A stretch of DNA of 64,000 bases from Diploscapter coronatus. Taxonomy: Eukaryota; Nematoda; Chromadorea; Rhabditida; Rhabditidae. The DNA lies in assembly GCA_964036155.1 (NCBI GenBank), contig OZ038423.1, forward strand, positions 18,119,249-18,183,248. The letters run 5' to 3'. Position numbers and translations under genes: made by a program. Below the pieces are notes generated by a model, which saw only the letters and a program-made list of their open reading frames with translations, was not told the DNA's origin and made no database searches. Of this stretch, positions 1 to 10,779 are shown one piece after another (position 1 is the stretch's first letter; each line of letters opens with the position of its first letter).

Positions 1-1193
1 CCTTCTTCCGAATCTGGAATGAGATTTTTCCAAGGAGCAATTATGAAACTAATAACAAATCATAAACTCTAAAAATGACTCGAAGTCTTTACTTAGAGAG
101 CGCAGTCTTCTTCAAATTGCACCTAACCGGAAAAATATGGTGTTCTTGTTCAAGAAAGATGGTGTAAAAATATCAACAAAAATAATCTTTTATAATTGAA
201 ACATTATTCAAATTTCTGATACGAAGAAAAACTGTTCACCACTTTGACAGGATTAGACCCCTTGTCGATCGCAATCCAGCCAAGAGACATCGCTTTATTC
301 ATTCCGATTTTGGCGAATGAAAGTTTCTAAAAGAGATTGGAAGAAATGAATGAGGAAAAGGTAGACAAACATTGAGCTCAGCCTGCGCGGCTCCGTCCTT
401 GCCGATGTGCTCGAATAGTTTGAATTCGTGCGACCCTCCCTCTGCAATTTCCTTGCCTTCGGCGGTCAGGTCCAATCGCTTCTGCGACACTTCGTCCACT
501 TCAATCAGCTGAAAAACACGTACCTTATCATCAGCAAAATTTTAAAATTATGAGTATTCGAGAAGGGGTCCCTATCTAGTTTAGACAGGGAGAACTGGAC
601 CTTTTGTTCCGACTAACCCACACCCCATTGTTCGGGCTACCCACTTTTTTAGAAGAAGGTAGGGAGGGAGGTAGGGGAAAGAAAAAAGGAAAGTAGCCCA
701 GACAAGTGGGTGTGGGTAGTCCAAACAGGAAATTGTTTAGGATTTTTATTTTTATACCTAAGTGCATTTGTAAACAACACTCTCTGAACATACGCTAAAT
801 ATTTGACAGAAACTGAACATGAATTACAAATGAGTATGTAGGTATAGATCTCGAAAGGCTGCTCCTTTTCCTGCTCAAATTAGAATAATTTTCCCTTCAT
901 AAAATTTTCGTGTTTTCTGACAGACTATTTCTATCAACCAATTCAATATCAAACACCAAACTTACTCCTTCATGCGCCTGCAGACTTTTGATGGCCCCAA
1001 CCACACGCTGGTGGTCGATTTTGAGCTGAGCAGCGTACTGCAAACTGTCCAGAGGCTGAAATTCAAGAATTTCCAAAGATGACTAAACTTTAATCGGGTA
1101 GACCTCCTTGGATTTGTCGATAGTCTCGAGAATCATCTGCGGCAGATTCTCCACACCCCCTTGTGCCACTTGTTCGGTCGTGGAAGCCACCAT
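1..1193 (-). CDS. FARSA: Phenylalanine-tRNA ligase alpha subunit, N-terminal part (gene continues past the left edge)
   Basis: Cytosolic PheRS alpha pairs with the beta subunit to charge tRNA-Phe. Exons on the minus strand are about 1193-1104, 1055-966, 508-371, 326-240 and 13 to beyond base 1. The 139 or so visible residues match the N-terminal winged-helix, tRNA-binding region of eukaryotic PheRS alpha: 'QRVVGAIKSLQAHEG', then 'LTAEGKEIAEGGSHEFKLF', then 'IGMNKAMSLGWIAIDKG', aligning with the vertebrate pattern of LTAEGEEIA..GSHE and KAMSNKWI. The catalytic core lies outside the window. The start at 1193 gives MVASTTEQ, a plausible amino terminus. The first donor (GAG|GTCTAC) is weak; an alternative at AAA|GTTTAG keeps the frame and adds four residues. 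The gene is divergent from EDEM3. Intron 509-965 contains a hairpin. Identity is secure; the first splice site is not. Confidence 0.92.
599..735. repeat. Hairpin (inverted repeat) in PheRS intron
   Basis: About 45-50 bp arms (roughly 603-648 and 683-733) read as imperfect reverse complements: 'ccgactaacccacacccca' faces 'tgggtgtgggtagtcc'. The loop is purine-rich. This looks like a small foldback or MITE remnant lying wholly inside an intron. No target-site duplication was recognised. Confidence 0.6.
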
Positions 1194-2268
1194 TTTGCTC
1201 TCGCTGAAAATGGGAATGATTTCGAAGAAATTTGTTTGGAGAGTGCTATTTTGAAACACAAACTATTCTTCTTCAAGTTTGAATTTTGTATGGGTTTACG
1301 ATTCATTGAAAAGCGATAGTATATTGTCAAAAGTTCCTACTTCCAGAATCTTCAAAAATAGATTTTAACTTGAAAAATGCCCAAATTCTTCATTCGACTT
1401 GATGAACAGCTTGGAAGAGAAATTTGAGAGTAAAGGATTTACCTGTTTAGAGAATTCTTCAACTCAGCAATATTCCGATGCCAGCGAGCGAGATGCGGTC
1501 GATTCTTCAGATCTGCAGGGAGAATCTGCGGGTGAACTTGGAAATCACGAGTGGTTACTTCGAAACTGGAAAGATGAAGATTGGAAATTAGGTAGAATTC
1601 AACAAAAAGATAAAATCTACCTTTGGATGTAAGGGAAATCTGCCAAGAGCTTATTCAGAGTATCCGGGGACGAATCCACCATCCAAGGAAGGGGCAACTC
1701 AGCCACTCGAAAGAGAACTTGGCACAAATTCCAGCTGAAAATAAAAGCCGGGAATGAGGTATTTGGAAAAGCAGTGCGAATTTTGTAAGCGAGAAGTGCG
1801 CCCGATTGCGAAAGGCAAGACAGTGAGAGAGGGAGAAATAGTGGGTGTCTCTTTCTCTCTTCCCTCGCTCCTCTCATTTCTCTCGCTGGCTGATGTCTCG
1901 TTTTTTATTTTGCATCGATTCATTCAGTCATTCAGTTCGGGTCTACCCTTTGCCTCTCCCCGGTTGTAACATTCTGCCCATTTCTACCGTGCCCTTTCAC
2001 CTGCCTTGTTTATCAGTTCCTTGATGGATTCCATTTTCTGTTCCGGCTCAAAATCCACATTTCGCGTGCTTCGTGAACACGTGTTTGCCATCGATCCGCA
2101 TTTGCCCTACTTTCTGTTTTTATTTATTTTTTACTTTATATTTTTAGAAGACATGCAGTTGGAGAGACAGTGGATCGATTAATTGATTCCATCAGGTTTG
2201 CTTCTACAATGTGCAGGAAGAGATGCAATATTCCAGGAAGAGCAGCAGCAAGTGTCTTCCCATCAGCG
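1194..2268. promoter_or_regulatory. Divergent intergenic region between PheRS alpha and EDEM3
   Basis: About 1.07 kb separates the two start codons, so it must hold both promoters and 5' leaders. I see pyrimidine-rich runs around 1840-1900 and no coding frame with conserved content. Short open frames here lack any recognisable motif. No specific transcription-factor site is claimed. Confidence 0.5.
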
Positions 2269-5200
2269 ATGCGGCTGCAGCGACCCTGCACTGTGGCTGT
2301 GCCGTTCTCGGTCACAGTTCTACTTCTCGCTGCACTCACTCCATTCGTTTGCCATGCTAAAATCGATAAGAAAGTACTCAGGTACAATAATTACACGTAT
2401 TCCAAATTAGGACTTCCAAGTTCGAAATTTTCAAATTCTGAATCAAGATTGGTTTCGAAGATTTTTTTTGCTGAATCGGATTTTCATGCATAATATAATG
2501 AATGAAAAGTAATTTTTTGTTTTGTATTAGATAAGAGTCTCACAATTCTGAATTTGCCTAATTCAAGAGAAGCTCCATGATTTGATTTCAGGGAAGAAGC
2601 GTATGAATTGTTTATGCACGGCTACAGGTCCTATATGGACTATGCATATCCTGCAGACGAATTGATGCCTCTGACCTGCAAGGGACGATACAGGGGAATC
2701 ACGCCTAGCAGAGGAGACGTCGATGACAGTCTCGGAAAGTGAGGATTTCTATTTTCTCTCCATCCGTTTATTTCTTTCTTCCAGCTTCTCGTTGACTCTG
2801 ATCGATTCTCTGGACACGTTGGTCGTGCTGGGTGCAGTTGATGAATTCGAAGATGCTGTCAAGGTTGGTAGAAATTTCGAGAAAAAAGAAAGAATTAATA
2901 AATTGAAACTTTCAGAAAGTGATCGAGGAGGTTCGATTCGACTCGGATTTCGTGGTATCGGTCTTCGAAACCAACATCCGCATTCTTGGAGGATTGCTGT
3001 CAGGTCTGTATCATTCTCCCTCACTCGTTTATGTATTATCTTTCTAGCCCATCTGCTTGTGGACGTAGTCCGTGCCAAATATCCCGATCGATTGAAGTTC
3101 TACAACGGACAGTTGCTCAGAATGGCTCAGGAAGTGGGCGACAGATTGATGCCCGCATTCAACACGACATCAGGACTGCCTTTCAGCAGGGTAAGTTGCT
3201 AACCTTTCGTCTTATTAAATAACTTTCTTATTTCTGCATCTCATTTGATTATCTCCATAATTGCATGTGAGGAAAGCAGAGAATGAATGCTAGACCTGCG
3301 TGTGATGGAAATAGCCATGCTCGACACTTTTGGTCATTCAAGTCTCTCACGACTTCTTTTTGCAGATAAACCTGCGACATGGAATGTTGGAATACCTGAA
3401 GCGACAGAAGGATACCTGCACGGCTTGCGGAGGGACGATGCTCCTGGAAATGGCGGCGCTGTCGAGGCTGACAGGCAATCCGCTCTACGAGGAGAAAGCT
3501 CGCAAGGCCATGGACTTCCTCTGGTCGCAGAGACACAGGGCTTCCGATCTGATGGGCACTGTGCTCAACATCGATTCGGGGGACTGGGTCAGAAGAGATT
3601 CGGGCATCGGAGCGGGTATTGACTCATACTACGGTGAGTGAAACTGCTAATGAACAAATCCTAATTTTGTAACTTGTTTAGAGTACTGTCTAAAGTCCTA
3701 CATCCTCCTGAATGAAGAGGACTACTTGTTCCGGTTCAATAAGGTTGGGCTTTTGGCCGGACTTTAGTATACGGGAGGTAACAAAGTGCATTAAAATGAC
3801 TATCTTAGGGTAATAATCGAGTGCGTTGAACACAAATTTTATGTTCATTTTTAGCCAAAACGTGTTTTTGCGAAATGGATATGATATTCGTGTTCAACGC
3901 AATCGATTACCCGAAAATAACTACTTTTTAATGCATTTCGTTACCCTCTATACTAAAATCTTACCGAATTTTTGAAAGCCTATTTTCTAACTTTCAAATT
4001 CAGCACTACGACGCTGTGATGCGATACGTGAACAAGGGCCCTCTGTTTGTGGATGTCCACATGCATCGACCGACTGTCGCCAGCAGGTCATTTATGGACT
4101 CGCTTCTCGCTTTCTGGCCTGGACTGCAGGTAAAATCACATCTTATTTGATCGTTTTCATTCACTTCTTCGATAAGTGAATAAAATATCGAACTATGAGC
4201 GAGTCATTTTTGATTTATCTGAGAAAAATGAAACATTGCAATTTTCATGCTCAGGTTCTGAAAGGCGACGTCAAGCGGGCTGTTGAGATGCACGAAATGC
4301 TGTATCAGGTCATTCAGGTAAAAACAGTTAGCTATTTTCGAAGAAATAAAGCTCATTTTCAGAAGCACAAATTCCTCCCAGAAGCGTTCACTCACGATTT
4401 CCAAGTGCATTGGGGCGAGCATCCTCTCAGACCTGAATTCATCGAGAGCACGTACTTCCTCTATCGAGCCACTAAGGATCCTCATTATTTGGAAGTCGCT
4501 AAAAATGTCAGCCTTTTAAATTTGCATACACCATTTTGGCTGCTTGAATCGATCGAATTCCACTTCTCACTACCCTTTTTACTAATTTGACATCGATTGG
4601 GGGATGACACCTGCTGGCACCTCCACTCTAATGATCAACCGAGTGAATTCTTTTAGATAATGGATTCGATAAACCGGTATGTCCGAGTGCCTTGTGGATT
4701 TGCGGGAGTCAAGGATGTCAGGACGATGACTCACGAAGACAGGTCAATAATCTAGTTTTTCTCTTCGATTTCATGTCCTGTTTTCAGAATGGATTCGTTT
4801 GTTCTGTCCGAGACATTCAAATATCTCTATTTGATATTCGCCGAACCAGAAGACTTGCTGCTGGATCCGGACAATTTCGTGCTCACCACAGAGGCCCATT
4901 TCCTCCCGCTCAGCATTGGCGACTCCCCTGCTCCAGCACAAAGCGATGCCGACAACATGGTAAAGGAGTTGCTTTGAAATTTTTGAATTTACATTGACTT
5001 TTCAGATCCGCCGCCGAGTGTTCATTCGTCCAGATGAATTGCAAGCCATGGAGAATGAGTTCGTTTCTGCGAATCCGCTCACAACGGAACATCAAACCAT
5101 GGATATGGAAGAGGCTCAGATGATTAGGTTAAAATTTAAACCTATAACTCTTCCAATTATTCTACAGATGCGCCCCCTCTTTTGAAAGTCGGTGGAAAAG

Positions 5201-8200
5201 AAAGTCATAAATGACCATGATAGACAATATGAGTAAATTGCGTTATTTCCATTCATCGACTCGATAAAGTAACGAGAAATGCGAAAAAAACATAAGAAAA
5301 CCGATACAGAACAGTAACGAATCAATTAACTCTGCGTAATCGCATTATACGAGGCTCTGTCAAATAGTGGATAGACCCAACTGCATTTAGTCATTCTCTG
5401 AAAAAAGGGGACGTATGCGTTCTATGATCAGCACTTTGAAATTTTACATCAATTGCAAATTTCAGTCTTCAGTCTTTCGTTCAAAATATCCCTATTTTTC
5501 CTTTTCCTTGTAACTCCTCAAGTATCTATACTTTTCGATGGAAAAAATTGAAAGAGATGAAGAAATAATAACAATGTCCGAAATGTGAAATTGAAAATTT
5601 CATAATTCGGATAAATATCAATTCATCAAACTTTTATTAAGTTTGAATGGCTAAACAGCTGTATAAACAATCTATCAGTCTATTTACATGCGAATTGCAG
5701 AGAACGAACGAAGAGCGTGCTAGAGGAATTGATGAACATCCATCACAAACAACAACAGCAGCCGGTACAGACTTGCGCCAAGCCGTTAGTCAACTTGACA
5801 AGGGAATGAGGAAATAGCAAATTGTCTTTCAGATCTGAACGACTTCATGCGTGGGCGTTTTCAGCGACGAACAAGGAACACATGCGGATGCTCAGAGAAA
5901 TGGGCATTGAGGTGCAGGTTCACTTGGACGGCAGAATGCATCTGACGCATCAAAGCATTAATGTGAGTATCTGATTCTTTCTAATTTGGAACAGAAAATC
6001 GAATATTTCGCAAAATTTACATTTGCATTTGATTGAAGAGAGAATGCAAGAAATGATCATTTCAGTATGCTAAAAGTCTAAGTGCATGGATAAAATTATT
6101 GCATTTACTTCATGAAACATCACTTTGTCGTGCATTAATAATTTTTGATGGTGTTGGACTTTAACGCTGCTATTATTATACCTGAAGCAGATTCGAGTTA
6201 TGTCTGATGATGTACGAACATTGCAATAATGTTGATTTGACTTGAATCTGCTACATTTGATTAGAGCGTTTGTATTGATGGATGGATTAAGGGAGAATTG
6301 ATTCAATGTATGTATGACCAATATGGGAATGGCCGTCGAGTGGACGCGACACCTGCAGCAGTGCTGATGCATTTCACTTCGTCTGTGGACGCAGTCCTCT
6401 TTCACTCGCAGTCCACCTCCGTCCAGCAATTCCTGACTGTCGTCCTCCTTGTCCTGGTCATCTGGATCCTTGCCATCCTGCTCGTGGGGATCTCGATGCT
6501 CATGGCTGGCCTGGTCGCCAAACTCGTTGATTCCATCAGCGAATTCGAGCCAAAAACTAGCACCCCTCAAATTGATCCTCCAGAGCCTAAAAAATCAAAA
6601 CCGAAGATCAAGGCAAAGAGAGATTAATTTCGGACAGGGGTGTTCGCAATTTTAATTTGAAAAGATGCCGAATCGAAACGTGAATTCCGAGCACCACTGA
6701 TCTTGAATCCATTCTAGACAGGTCTTACTATTTAAAGCTACTATGATAGTCTAGTCGTCAGATCATTATTCATTTCATCGTTATCAGGGACGAAGCAGGC
6801 TTTTGTGATTTAAAATTCTCGATTAATTTGTTTATCCCCGATCTAATCATATGATCGTCCGTTTACTCCTCATATATTCATGTTCAATCTCATCGTCTCA
6901 ATGACTCTTCTTTATCAATTTCAAACATCAGTTCACAATCTAGTTGTGTCAAGGGAAAATCTTCAACGGGAAACTCTTTCATCTGAACTTATGATTTATG
7001 ATAACTTTCGTATGCATATTATCGCTAAAATATGTAAATGTTAGAGAAGAAAGACTCCCACACGTATTTTAGTGGCTTCATTTGATTGGCAAAGTGATTT
7101 CTGTGATATTTTTGAGTTTTCGAAATGCAAGTTGTTATGATCTTCGAATCAAATACGAAATGAATTTATCATTTCTGCCCTTCTTTCTTCAATTTATGCA
7201 GCAAAAGTAACTTACATAGAAAAAAAGACAGAAAGTAGCTGAAAACTAATCGAAGCAAAACTTTATCAGAAGGCAAAACTAATTCGAATTGAAAAGCTTT
7301 CTATTTCCAGGCTGAAAACCCGATTCTGGCGCAGTGGGGAATGGAATTCATGCAGGAAATGATGCAGTTGGCGAACAAGCTCGAAAAGGAGAAAGGTAGG
7401 AAATTTGCTCATTGCACAGAGAGAATAACTGCACAGTGGAAGGCGATCTGGATCGGTACGTGCAGATGACTTCCCTGCCCTGGTTCGGCAAGGACATTCT
7501 CCTCGCCTCGCCTGCTCAATACGGGACTGATTTGACTATGCATGGACCGGTACGTGTTTGTCTGATTTATATGGAAAACTATTTGTCGTTATCCAAGGAC
7601 TAGAAATAGGACAGTCTGGAAAAGGTTTCGTCGTATAATGGCTAAGAATCGAATCTCGCTATTTAAAAGCGCTATTCATTTTATTTTTCCACTTATCTCT
7701 TTGTCAGCATTTATAATCTTCATACCTTTTCTAGAAGTCCATCTTTAAAAACAGGCAAATTGGCTTGAATGAAAAAAAACGTTTTCAGATCGAGGCAGAA
7801 GTAGTGTTCGCCAAGCCACTCGCAGCCTGTCAGCCATTGCAGAATCCAGCAGATATCCTGGGCCGAATTGTGCTGATCGAGAGGGGCGACTGCATGTTCC
7901 AAATCAAGTCCAGAAATGCTCAGTTGGCCGGTGCTAAGGCTGTCATCATTTATGGTGGGTTTATTTGAATTTAAAAATGTAAAAAAGTTTAAAAAGTCGA
8001 ATGCCTTCAGCTATCCTTCTAGACACTGCAATTTTACTAACGAGAAATTCTATCATTTCTAACCTAGACATTAGAATTCTCTTCATTGTAATATTTTAGA
8101 TAATAACGATGGAACATCCGCACTAACGGCAACTTCGTTTGCGATGGCCGGAGACAAAGACACGCCCGATGACATCGCCATTCCTTCCGTTTTCCTATAT

Positions 8201-9885
8201 CGGTTAGAGATCTCATCCTCATTTTTCGATTGCCATTTTCAGAGTCGAAGCAGAGACTATTCTGCGTGAGATCAACCGGATTTATAAACTCGGCGCAAAA
8301 AGGAAAGCCGTACTTCGGATAGCCTCCAGTGTTATTAAATCAAGTAAAAATTTTTAATCACTGACAAAAAATATGTGCTCGAATTGCAGAAGACGTGTTC
8401 AATCGATATCTGAGAAATCCTAAATATACTCCGACTAGGGAAACGGTAGGTTTAAACTTATTGCTGGCTTTCATTGTTTTCAATCGAAATATCTCCAGTT
8501 CTGCCCACTTTCGCAAGGCGATTTCGTGCAGATCGACGATTTGGTGGTGACTTTCCGCTTCCGATTCAACGGAGTCGATCACGAAAGTGAGCCGACTGAA
8601 CATCAACAGGTTGGAATTTTTTACTCGACTCAGAATAATCTACTCTTCCAGATCGTGGAACGTCACGTGGCAGATCTGGGTGATTTCATCGCGTTCTCTT
8701 CATCGGCTCTTCGCAACAAATTCTTCAATTTGATGCGATCGGCTGCTTATGGATCACTAGGTCTTAATGTTAAGGTTGGTTGATACATTGGAAAAAAAAA
8801 CGACTTCTTGCAAGAATGGGTATTTCAAAATCTTGTAGCTTGACAAAATAGTAAATGGGATTTGAATAGGGTATGAAAATATTTAATTGTTTTTGTTTGC
8901 TATCTCACCAAGTCATAAGGTTGTGGGATTTCGAAATTACCAGCATGTCTTGTAAATAAAATCATCAATTTCATGCTTACAAGGGAAGTTTCTACATAAG
9001 GAACTCGCCGATTTTGGTAAAACGTTCCAAATAAGGGTTTTCGATAACGCTGATCACGATTCTGAAATCTTGCATTTTTCATTCATATTTTGTGGTGACA
9101 AATGAGCTGTGTTTGCCGAAGAAATCAGGCTCAACTCAACATTCCAGGCTTACGAGTGCGATTAGGCATTTTTGGGGTGATAAAAGTGATTAGTGTCATC
9201 GAACACTCTTATGAGAGAGGTTTCATCAAGATCTGTAGGTCCCTACGTGGGAATTTTCCTTATCAGGAGGAATTTGAGTTAGACTCGAAAAATATACGAA
9301 AGGTAGGTCGCGGGGTGAAATTTACGCTATGATTACATGATGAGTGGTGCAAATTTTATGAAATCCCAGACTAGAGATGATACGAAATTGTAAAGAAGAT
9401 AATATAGGGGTTGTTAGATCGCACAGCTATTCTGGTTTAAGTCCTTCCAATGTCTGATAGATTCTAATAATAATAAAAAAAACAAGATGCTTTGCAGGAT
9501 GAACCTTTGGAAAATATGACGGAAGCGATAACAGACGCTCGAATTCGACGAATTCCTCCATTCATTTACGATTCGTATCCAGGAGAATACACGGAGGTAC
9601 ATTTTATTCTCATCGCCTACAGTAATTTTTCAAGAAATATACGCACTGACTAAGCCATGCTTATCATTTTGCATTGCATAAATCACTAGTTTTCATGTTA
9701 GTGGCCAATACTGCTTCAGACAAAGCCATTATAGATAATTGCTCCTATTTTGATATTCAGCCTTTTTCGTCATTTTTGTTGAAAACACAGTTCAAAGGAT
9801 TTAGGATTTGATGTTATCGTAATTCTTTCAGGTTCGATGCACTCCAACCAATAAAATGGTGCAATGTGTTACAATTCCTCGGTGA
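2269..9885 (+). CDS. EDEM3: ER degradation-enhancing alpha-mannosidase-like protein 3 (GH47 plus PA domain)
   Basis: A GH47 alpha-mannosidase of ER-associated degradation that trims Man residues on misfolded glycoproteins in the ER lumen. 25 exons: 2269-2381, 2592-2738, 2785-2863, 2916-3003, 3048-3190, 3366-3633, 3682-3743, 4004-4129, 4255-4317, 4363-4506, 4657-4742, 4788-4959, 5006-5127, 5701-5784, 5833-5962, 7311-7395, 7437-7549, 7789-7954, 8100-8202, 8243-8343, 8390-8445, 8499-8609, 8652-8774, 9498-9596, 9832-9885. All frames close, giving 945 residues (human EDEM3 932). Signal peptide about 1-30 ([16 protein letters not shown]). GH47 domain about 40-497, with '[17 protein letters not shown]', '[10 protein letters not shown]', '[12 protein letters not shown]' and '[15 protein letters not shown]'. 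Protease-associated (PA) domain about 655-775 ([14 protein letters not shown]). GH47 plus PA distinguishes EDEM3 from EDEM1/2. Unlike vertebrate EDEM3 the C-terminus (VTIPR) has no KDEL-type signal. Intron 15 hosts a separate small ORF; intron 7 a hairpin. Confidence 0.95.
3754..3967. mobile_element. MITE-like hairpin in EDEM3 intron 7
   Basis: About 80 bp arms (3754-3833 and 3886-3967) fold back on each other: 'tttagtatacgggaggtaac' faces 'gttaccctctatactaaaa', and 'gtgcgttgaacac' faces 'gtgttcaacgcaa'. The element fills most of intron 3744-4003. Non-coding, no transposase; a non-autonomous foldback element is the simplest reading. Confidence 0.65.
6310..6627 (+). CDS. Small one-helix membrane protein ORF nested in EDEM3 intron 15 (unrecognised)
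   Basis: An uninterrupted 105-codon frame starting ATG at 6310 and ending TAA at 6625-6627, on the same strand as EDEM3 but inside its 1.35 kb intron 5963-7310. A later Met at 6370 would give about 85 residues. The protein has a long hydrophobic stretch ([20 protein letters not shown], continuing through [10 protein letters not shown]) and a short tail rich in Pro, Lys and acidic residues ([18 protein letters not shown]). The segment is clearly richer in G+C and in C-ending codons than the intron around it, which argues for selection on protein. I do not recognise a family. It could be a nested gene, an alternative terminal exon of EDEM3, or a retrocopy. No transcript evidence is available here. 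Confidence 0.45.
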   Translation: MYDQYGNGRRVDATPAAVLMHFTSSVDAVLFHSQSTSVQQFLTVVLLVLVIWILAILLVGISMLMAGLVAKLVDSISEFEPKTSTPQIDPPEPKKSKPKIKAKRD

Positions 9886-10779
9886 TATTTGGCAGCGATC
9901 ATTTCAAAGGTAATCCCTAAAATTTATCTTAGAAACCGAGAAAAGAATTCTAGTTCAAAAATGGATATTTATCTAACATGGCTTCCTCAGAAAATATCAG
10001 TACCTTTCGTCCCCGAATGCTCAAATTGAACCGAACCAATTCATTTATGGATTTACGCATTTGGGAAGTTGCTCTAACTCAATAATCAACCTAATATCCT
10101 CGTTTTTCTTTCCATTCCACAAATTCTGGTCAATTTATGTGTATCATGTTTGCTAGTTTAGTTTATCGTTTAGTAAAGAATCTATAAGAACAGCAATGAA
10201 TTCTTTTCATTTCTTCCTTTGCTCTAATAACTTCTAAATTATATGAAAAAGTTTGTCTTTATCATTTAAAATGGGTATTGTTCCTCTAAAGTGTTGAATT
10301 ATGATGGAATTCTAATCGTATTTACGCATCGTGTATGTATAGACATTTGTTGTATCTTTCAGAGACCACCCAATGGGAGTGCAATTGTCACTTTCTCGTT
10401 TTCTCTTCTGCTTCTATTTTTGTCAGTGACTGTTTTCTATTCTTTACTATAGAAAGTGCATCTACGAATAGGAAACTGAATAATAAATTTCTATTGATAG
10501 ATTCGAAATTGAACATGTTATCTATGAGAGTTCCTTTGTTTTATCAACAATCACGTTGTATCTGATGAAATTGAGAAATGATGCAATTTAGGGAGTTGTG
10601 AAACAGGACTGAAGAATGACGATGCGAAGGGAGCGACAATTGAATGGGAATGATGAGGTCATGGGAAAGGAAGGAAGAAACATGAAGAAAGGCGATGAAT
10701 CGTCCAATCAATCTTCAGTTCTGCGTTCATTTTTCTTCATGCTTTTAAGATTCGAATTTTAATTTCAGGTTGTCTAAAA
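9886..10779. other. Intergenic: EDEM3 3' region and PSS1 5' region
   Basis: AT-rich, no conserved frame. 'aataaa' near 10482 could be a polyadenylation signal for EDEM3, though far from the stop. Just before the PSS1 ATG is a strong acceptor (tttaatttcag, ending about 10768), which could be a 5'UTR intron end or a spliced-leader trans-splice site; the two cannot be told apart from sequence. Confidence 0.45.

Noticed and set aside
1399..1969. Open frames in the PheRS/EDEM3 divergent promoter
   Set aside because: Overlapping frames on both strands, none conserved; the pyrimidine-rich stretch explains them.
9102..9332. 76-codon open frame in EDEM3 intron 23
   Set aside because: Intron-like composition, no motif, and the flanking EDEM3 exons join in frame without it.
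9886..10779. EDEM3-PSS1 operon
   Set aside because: Same strand, but the 0.9 kb spacing is larger than the roughly 100 bp typical of C. elegans operons. The acceptor before the PSS1 ATG may equally close a 5'UTR intron.
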